Shown here piece by piece: positions 59,001 to 64,000 of a stretch of DNA of 64,000 nt. The stretch is taken from positions 1,364,001 to 1,428,000 of the forward strand of contig NC_088302.1 in the NCBI RefSeq assembly GCF_032854445.1, read 5' to 3'. The notes beneath the pieces were generated by a model. That model made no database searches. It saw nothing but the letters and a program-made list of their open reading frames with translations, and was not told the origin of the DNA. A program made the translations under genes and the position numbers. The stretch comes from Liolophura sinensis (taxonomy: Eukaryota > Mollusca > Polyplacophora > Chitonida > Chitonidae). Numbering within the stretch: position 1 is the first letter of the stretch; every line of letters begins with the position of its first letter.

Positions 59001-62000
59001 ATGCTTGATTGAAGTAAACTCAAATGAGTCAGTAATGCTAAACTGCTTGGTATTTATATTGATGAACATCTTCCCTGGAACACACAAATCAGTAATGTGT
59101 GTAAAAAGGTTTCGAAATTGTTAGGCATTCTACGAAGGAAGAGAGCTCGTCTAACATGTCACTGAGGTGATATTTTCTGTAAGCCTTATGTTCTTCTTCA
59201 CTTTGATTATTGCTGTTCAGTATGGGGAAACTGCTCAGTTAAAAATAGGGAAAGGATAGTCAAGTTTCCCTCCAAACAAACAGCTGCACAATATTGTTCT
59301 TAGATCAGCGACACATAATATCTATGCCCTTAAAGCAAGGACAAATTACATGATAGAAAGTTTTACACATATAGGCATCAAACTCTGGAACTGCCTCTCA
59401 ATACACATGAAAGAAGCCCCTTCCCTATCAAGCCTTCAATCATGCTACCTAAAATTACAGTTATCTGCAGCCCCTTCCCTATCAAGCCTTCAATCATGCT
59501 ACCTAAAATTACAGTTATCTGCAGCCTCTTCCCTATCAAGCCTTCAATCATGCTACCTAAAATTACAGTTATCTGCAGCCCCTTCCCTATCAAGCCTTCA
59601 ATCATGCTACTTAAAATTACAGTTATCTGCAGCCTCTTCCCTATCAAGCCTTTAATCATGCTACTTAAAATTACAGTTATCTGCAGCCCCTTCCCTATCA
59701 AGCTTGCAATCAGGCTACTTAAAATTACAGTTACCTGTAGCCCCTTCCCTATCAAGCTTTCAATCAGGCTACTTAAAATTACAGTTATCTGCAGCCCATT
59801 CCTTATCAAGCTTTGGATCACTTAAAATTAGTTATCTGCAGACAACAACTGCAATGTGCATGTATGCATGTATGCTTTCATTGTATCAACCATCTAGATA
59901 AAATCCTATCTCTCTTACCTTTTTTTTTGTTTAGAATCTAAATGTGATATGTTCAAACCTAAAATATCTGTACGTGTACATTTTTTTTTTAAATTTTGTT
60001 TATACTTAAATTTATTATTCTAGCAAACCTTTTAGTAAGGCTAGGCCCCTGTGACAATCTTGCACACATGTGCATTGTTCGAACCAAACAGAGGGTGGGA
60101 AAGGGGCAATCTCCCACTCACTTGGTCTGTTTTCTGTACATGTGTGTAGGAGTTTCCAGCCAGAAGGGATGGGGGGCAGGAAGGGGTCGGTAATGGGCCG
60201 TCTCCCACTACCCTACTTCTCCAGTTGGGAAAGTTTTGGTGACAGCACTATTGGTTTTGTTGCTTTTTGTAGGTATGAATGTATGTACCTTCACATTTCA
60301 AACTACAGGATGCTTTATCTTGTTTTATATATATTGATGTTTTTTGTTTTTTCTTTCCCATGTATTGTTTTCTTTGTGAAGGCCTTGGGGAAGAACAGTT
60401 ACGTTGTACATTGACCGAGCTATAAATACAGATATTATTATTATTATATATATATATATTATATTAGGGGATATCACTATATATGGTGATTGCTTTTAGT
60501 TCAGTTAGCTCTATTTCGGCATAATTTCGTAATAGTATGCATAAATTCCAGTGAAAAATTGCATTAAAGGTCAGAAAGTTTGAAGATTTACAGTACTTAG
60601 CGGATTAATGAGTGTGTGTTTTCAGGATTACTCTATCTGTTATCCAAAAGTCAGTAATGACATAGATGTGAAATGTTCTGTGAGTAATCACATAGAAATG
60701 AAATGTCTGGTGAGTAATGACATAGACGTAAAATGTCTGGTGAGTAATCCCATAGACATGAAATGTCTGGTGAGTAATGACATAGATGTGAAATGTCTGG
60801 TGAGTAATCCCATAGACGTGAAATGTTTGGTGAGTAATGACATAGACGTGAAATGTCTGGTGAGTAATGACATAGACGTGAAATGTCTGGTGAGTAATGA
60901 CATAGGTGTGAAATGTCTGGTGAGTAATGACATAGACGTGAAATGTCTGGTGAGTAATGACATAGACGTGAAATGTCTGGTGAGTAATGACATAGACGTG
61001 AAATGTCTGGTGAGTAATGACATAGACGTGAAATGTCTGGTGAGTAATCACGTAAACGTGAAATGTTTGGTGAGTAATGACATAGACGTGAAATGTCTGG
61101 TGAGTAATGACATAGACGTGAAATGTCTGGTGAGTAATGACATCGACGTGAAATGTCTGGTGAGTAATCACATAGAAGTGAAGGACACATGTACTCACTC
61201 AGCTGTTTTCTCTTGTAGTATTTGTCAAAGTCAAGGAATACAGGAAAGATTTGAATATGCTGCCAACAGTGAAGAAGTTTTTTGCTCTCGCCTTAGAACA
61301 AGCGTCGCTGGCTGCCCCGGGGGAGAGGATAGTTCTACTGTTTGATATGTTAGATACAGGATTTGCAAACCTGGTAAGCTGTAGCACGTAACTTTTTGAT
61401 GTATTAGACATGGGATTTGCAAACCTGGTAAGCTGTAGCACATAACTGTTTGATGTATTAGACATGGGATTTGCAAACCTGGTAAGCTGTAGCACGTAAC
61501 TGTTTGATGTATTAGACATAGGATTTGCGAACCAGGTAAGATGTAGCACATAACTATTTGATGTTTTAAACACAGGATTTACAAAGCTGTAGCATACATA
61601 ACTATTTGCTAATAGTTATTTGCTAAAACTACTTGGTATGTTAGACACAGATTTGCAAGCCTGGTAAGCTGTAGCACAAAACTACTTGGTATGTTAGACA
61701 CAGATTTACAAACCTGGTAAGCTGTAGCATAAAACTGCTTGATATGTTAGACACAGATTTACAAGCCTGGTAAGCTGTAGCACAAAACTACTGAATATGT
61801 TAGACACAGATTGGCAAGCCTGGTTAGCTGTAGCACAAAACTACTTGGTATGCTAGACACAGATCTACAAACCTGGTAAGTGGAGCACAAAACTACTTGA
61901 TATGTTAGACACAGATTGGCAAGCTTGGTTAGCTGTAGCACAAAACTACTTGGTACGCTAGACACAGATCTACAAACCTGGTAAGCTGTAGCACAAAACT

Positions 62001-62992
62001 ACTTGATATGTTAGACACAGATTGGCAAGCCTGGTTAGCTGTAGCACAAAACTACTTGGTATGCTAGACACAGATCTACAAACCTGGTAAGCTGTAGCAC
62101 AAAACTACTTGATATGTTAGACACAGATTGGCAAGCCTGGTTAGCTGTAGCACAAAACTACTTGGTATGCTAGACACAGATCTACAAACCTGGTAAGCTG
62201 TAGCACAAAACTACTTGATATGTTAGACACAGATTGGCAAGCCTGGTTAGCTGTAGCACAAAACTACTTGGTACGCTAGACACAGATCTACAAACCTGGT
62301 AAGTGGAGCACAAAACTACTTGATGATTTAGACACAGATTTGCAAGCCTGGAAAGATGTAGTACATAGCTATTTTGGATAACAAATTTTCTTTTCTTTTA
62401 TTTCAGGACATGGATCTTATAAAGTACTGCTTAACCTGTTTCAAATTTTATTTCCCAGGATTGTTAGGTATGTAGTAAGTGTGGCATTTTCCACAGTTAG
62501 CCTGAAGTGTTTGTGAATTTCCTGACATGCTTTATGCTTTCACGTCTGTATGGGCAGTATAATACCACACCATCCACCATCTTGTAAACAAGTCCGACCC
62601 TATTTTAAGCCCATAATGCATCATGCATGCAGATGATGACATCATTATGCAATCACTCTGTTGAATATGTCCCAGGAAGGATTGTGCATCTTCTGACGGC
62701 TGTGGTTTTGATCAACACAAAATAGAAACTGAAGCGTTCCAGTCATATGCATGAGGCCTCACCTGTAGGAACACATAGGCACATGTATCTCAACAACAGT
62801 TTCCATGTATTCATCTTTTTTTCCTGAGTTCATTTGATTTCCACCTTTATATCAACAGTTCTGAGGTCAAGGTTGGCATTAGGTTTCATCATCATCATGA
62901 AGTCTGATCTTTCTAAATGTTTTAATATGAGATGTCCTTCATTTTCTTTCCAGCATATATTCTTGTGTTTGAAATGCCGTGGATTTTTAATG
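52981..62992 (+). CDS. MOSPD2: Motile sperm domain-containing protein 2, 5' seven exons
   Basis: MOSPD2 is an ER-anchored protein whose MSP domain binds FFAT motifs and whose CRAL-TRIO domain handles lipid contacts. The window holds the N-terminus and most of the CRAL-TRIO part. Collinear matches to vertebrate MOSPD2 are YDDRDVSRVK (YDARDVERL), LKWRMEIGLNDL (FQWRKEISVNDL), KFFALALEQ with VLLFDMLDTGFANLDMDLIK, and CFKFYFPGLLAYILVFEMPW (CFKVYYPKYLSKIVIFDMPW). The seven exons have consistent phases and about 176 codons. The MSP domain and membrane anchor lie past the right edge. Intron 4 is 5.6 kb and holds a decayed LINE. Confidence 0.92.
53109..53163 (+). CDS. MOSPD2: MOSPD2 exon 2
   Basis: It encodes DKDPRIDKLRQMFLDEFA, aligned with the N-terminal helix that precedes the CRAL-TRIO domain. 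The acceptor is TTTTCAG|G and the donor GCAG|GTAAGG. Confidence 0.85.
53365..53430 (+). mobile_element. Second-family SINE tail in MOSPD2 intron 2
   Basis: GTCATATGACTGAAAAATTG is followed by ACGACGTTAAACCC and a CACTCGCTC end. It is the least changed tail copy in the window. Confidence 0.6.
53950..54375. repeat. 36-38-bp array, MOSPD2 intron 2
   Basis: About 11 units of GCATTGCCTAACTGGACAGG and TGCTGTGGTTTTCACCAG. Confidence 0.93.
54760..54918 (+). CDS. MOSPD2: MOSPD2 exon 3
   Basis: It encodes ENIEKGLYDDRDVSRVK through MMHESLKWRMEIGLN, the CRAL-TRIO N-lobe. The acceptor is ATTTCAG|AG. The donor AAATG|GTACAT and the last exon bases are repeated as the unit of the following 25-bp array. Confidence 0.92.
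54900..55395. repeat. 25-bp array from MOSPD2 exon 3 end and donor
   Basis: About 19 units of GGATTAAATGGTACAGGTTA plus CTGCA. The first unit is the exon end GGATTAAATG|GTACATG. Confidence 0.95.
55540..55626 (+). CDS. MOSPD2: MOSPD2 exon 4
   Basis: It encodes DLTEDNFNRWMWDLGAVFFH and NTDKDGHKI, like human DLNESSIPRWLLEIGVIYLHGYDKEGNK. The acceptor is ATTTCAG|AT and the donor AATTT|GTGAGT. Confidence 0.92.
55630..57169. other. MOSPD2 intron 4, left part
   Basis: A 63-codon frame at 56519-56710 (MCAEESKTVPNNSVLNVV, Cys-rich, with CDDC) could be a remnant of the LINE's first ORF. Otherwise no feature is recognised. Confidence 0.35.
57170..60450 (+). mobile_element. Decayed non-LTR retrotransposon (LINE) with endonuclease and RT remnants
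   Basis: It lies in MOSPD2 intron 4 in sense orientation. Interrupted frames show an endonuclease remnant (HSDFNVDFSK, STLMDHIYVTSTEVVVSG), then RT segments: LDKSKASGLDNINAEFL, PLHKGSPKNKVEKYRPVSV, the catalytic FADDT at 58806-58820, and KLLGIYIDEHLPWN. Many stops and frameshifts make it non-functional. The 3' end runs into ATT/AT repeats near 60440, typical of CR1/L2/Jockey-like tails. The region near 59350-59830 has expanded into a 60-bp array. The 5' boundary is uncertain and may extend to about 56500. Confidence 0.85.
59405..59830 (+). repeat. 60-bp tandem array from the LINE C-terminal coding region
   Basis: About seven units read PSLSSLQS...LKLQLSA in the LINE frame, directly continuing WNCLSIHMKEAPSLSSLQS. 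The unit is a multiple of three, so the frame stays open. Confidence 0.9.
60655..61185. repeat. 30-bp array with consensus donors, MOSPD2 intron 4
   Basis: About 18 units of CTGGTGAGTAATGACATAGA and CGTGAAATGT. Every unit carries CTG|GTGAGT in sense orientation. It ends about 30 bp before exon 5. Confidence 0.96.
61219..61373 (+). CDS. MOSPD2: MOSPD2 exon 5
   Basis: It encodes FVKVKEYRKDLNMLPTVKKF and ERIVLLFDMLDTGFANL. The acceptor is CTTGTAG|TA and the donor AACCTG|GTAAGC. The last 30 or so exon bases plus the donor are the unit of the 54-bp array that follows. Confidence 0.93.
61345..62350. repeat. 54-bp array from MOSPD2 exon 5 end and donor
   Basis: About 18 units of GGATTTGCAAACCTGGTAAG type with TGATGTATTAGACA and CTGTAGCAC. 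Near units keep the exon frame (FDVLDMGFANL); distal units drift and lose the G of the donor (GGTTAGC). Confidence 0.96.
62407..62467 (+). CDS. MOSPD2: MOSPD2 exon 6
   Basis: It encodes DMDLIKYCLTCFKFYFPGLL. The acceptor is ATTTCAG|G and the donor TTAG|GTATGT, phase 1. Confidence 0.94.
62954..62992 (+). CDS. MOSPD2: MOSPD2 exon 7
   Basis: It encodes AYILVFEMPWIFN, aligned with human KIVIFDMPWLMN. The acceptor is TTTCCAG|CA and the donor AATG|GTAAGT. No further exon is recognisable up to 64000. Confidence 0.92.
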
Positions 62993-64000
62993 GTAAGTTT
63001 TGACCTGAGCTCTTAGTTGTAGCTTTCATGAATTTTATGCACCAAATGTAATGAAACTTTTGTCTCCAGTTTAAATTTCGTTTGGAATTAATGTAAATGA
63101 AGTCAACGTGATAGAAGTTACCACAGTATACATTTAACGTGCCCTACTTTAAGTTGAGCTGGTGTCTTCTGGTTTGTAACACACAGTGATTCATACAGAT
63201 CGATTTCAGACCCTGTATTTGGTGGTAAAATTCAGTTAAAAACTGAATCTGGGGTTACAGAAATTCAATTCTGTGCTTTTCTGTTGCATATACTCAGATT
63301 TTTGGAGAAAACTGAAATCCATTCAAAAACATACATGTAGCGTTGAGTGGTTTTCAGGGCCAAGATGGCAAAGACACCTATGGCCTAATGGCCAGACTTT
63401 GCCCACACAGGTTGGGCTAAGTGATTCAAGCCATTTTGCTCCACCATCTACAGTGTTTAAAGACACATCACAGAAGTCTGTCACTGTCCTGATTTGAGAC
63501 CAATCATCCTGTTAGCAAGTAATGCTAATCACATAATCATCTGTGTTCAGCAAACATCATGGTCAGTCAGGCAGAATCAGGTCAGTCTGGGTGCCTCATT
63601 AAATCCATTTTGACCTGCATAACCCAGTCATTTGAAGCACAGAGCCTTGTCCGCAAAGCATGTGCAATGTGATGTTGTCCTATGTAAGATTTACAGATTC
63701 TTTGTATCCAAAACTACAGTGTACATTGCAAGGTATGCCTACTATGTATCACAATAAAAAGCTGGCACTTGTGTCGGTTTTGTATAGAGAGCAGGCAGCA
63801 GTTTGAATCAATTGCTGGATCTAGCCTACTCATGAATTTACTATTGTGGTTTAAATTAGTTTAGGGAAAGATGGGTGTATATCTCTGTGGGCCGAGTAAT
63901 CACCGTGAAAATTTGAAAAGGATTCATGTAGATCTTAAATTTTGTAATAACAGGCTCAAAACATAAGATTTTAGCTTCAAATCTAATTCATCAAACAATC
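62993..64000. other. MOSPD2 intron 7, start
   Basis: No exon continuing the CRAL-TRIO domain is found up to the window edge, and no repeats are seen. Confidence 0.5.

Noticed and set aside
60605-61345. Repeat protein with SNDIDVKCLV units (245 codons)
   Set aside because: It is a 30-bp array frame that runs by chance into MOSPD2 exon 5 in the wrong frame; the exon is read in another phase.
1-62350. CRISPR arrays
   Set aside because: Repeats are head-to-tail without unique spacers, and the DNA is animal with introns.

Overview
This window is animal (metazoan) nuclear DNA, most likely from a mollusc or another lophotrochozoan. The evidence is spliced genes with GT-AG introns, tRNA-derived SINEs of a type I associate with mollusc genomes, a decayed LINE, and an exceptional density of minisatellites. 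The species call is inference.

Three conserved multi-exon genes and one small nested gene account for the coding content. (1) PFAS (phosphoribosylformylglycinamidine synthase, de novo purine synthesis) is on the minus strand from 33643 down to 889. Twenty exons have fully consistent splice phases and encode about 1059 residues. The C-terminal glutaminase part lies beyond the left edge. (2) FANCB (Fanconi anaemia core complex) is on the minus strand from 52121 to 38964. Eight exons are clear; one more is needed to repair the frame, and I propose a candidate. (3) MOSPD2 (CRAL-TRIO/MSP lipid-contact protein) is on the plus strand from 52981 and leaves the window on the right; seven exons are seen. 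FANCB and MOSPD2 are head to head with 859 bp between start codons, the same arrangement as on human Xp22.2. The shared promoter carries CCAAT, CRE-like and ETS motifs. (4) An intronless 100-residue gene with its own TATA box sits antisense inside PFAS intron 14 (13900-14202). I do not recognise its family.

The rest is introns and about 5.3 kb between PFAS and FANCB, holding about 30 tandem arrays (units 14 to 77 bp). The most striking pattern is that many arrays are copies of a gene's own exon-intron junction. Their units contain the last bases of the adjacent exon plus the 5' splice site (PFAS exons 9, 16, 20; MOSPD2 exons 3, 5), the exon end (PFAS exon 17), or the acceptor plus the exon start (PFAS exon 15). 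Others start within about 25 bp downstream of a donor. The arrays therefore display dozens of pseudo splice sites in sense orientation.

Layout: 1-33.6 kb PFAS with arrays in nearly every intron; 33.6-39 kb intergenic, with a 2.7 kb 33-bp array split by a SINE; 39-52.1 kb FANCB; 52.1-53 kb divergent promoter; 53-64 kb MOSPD2 5' half, with a decayed LINE in intron 4. There are no rRNA, functional tRNA or CRISPR features.
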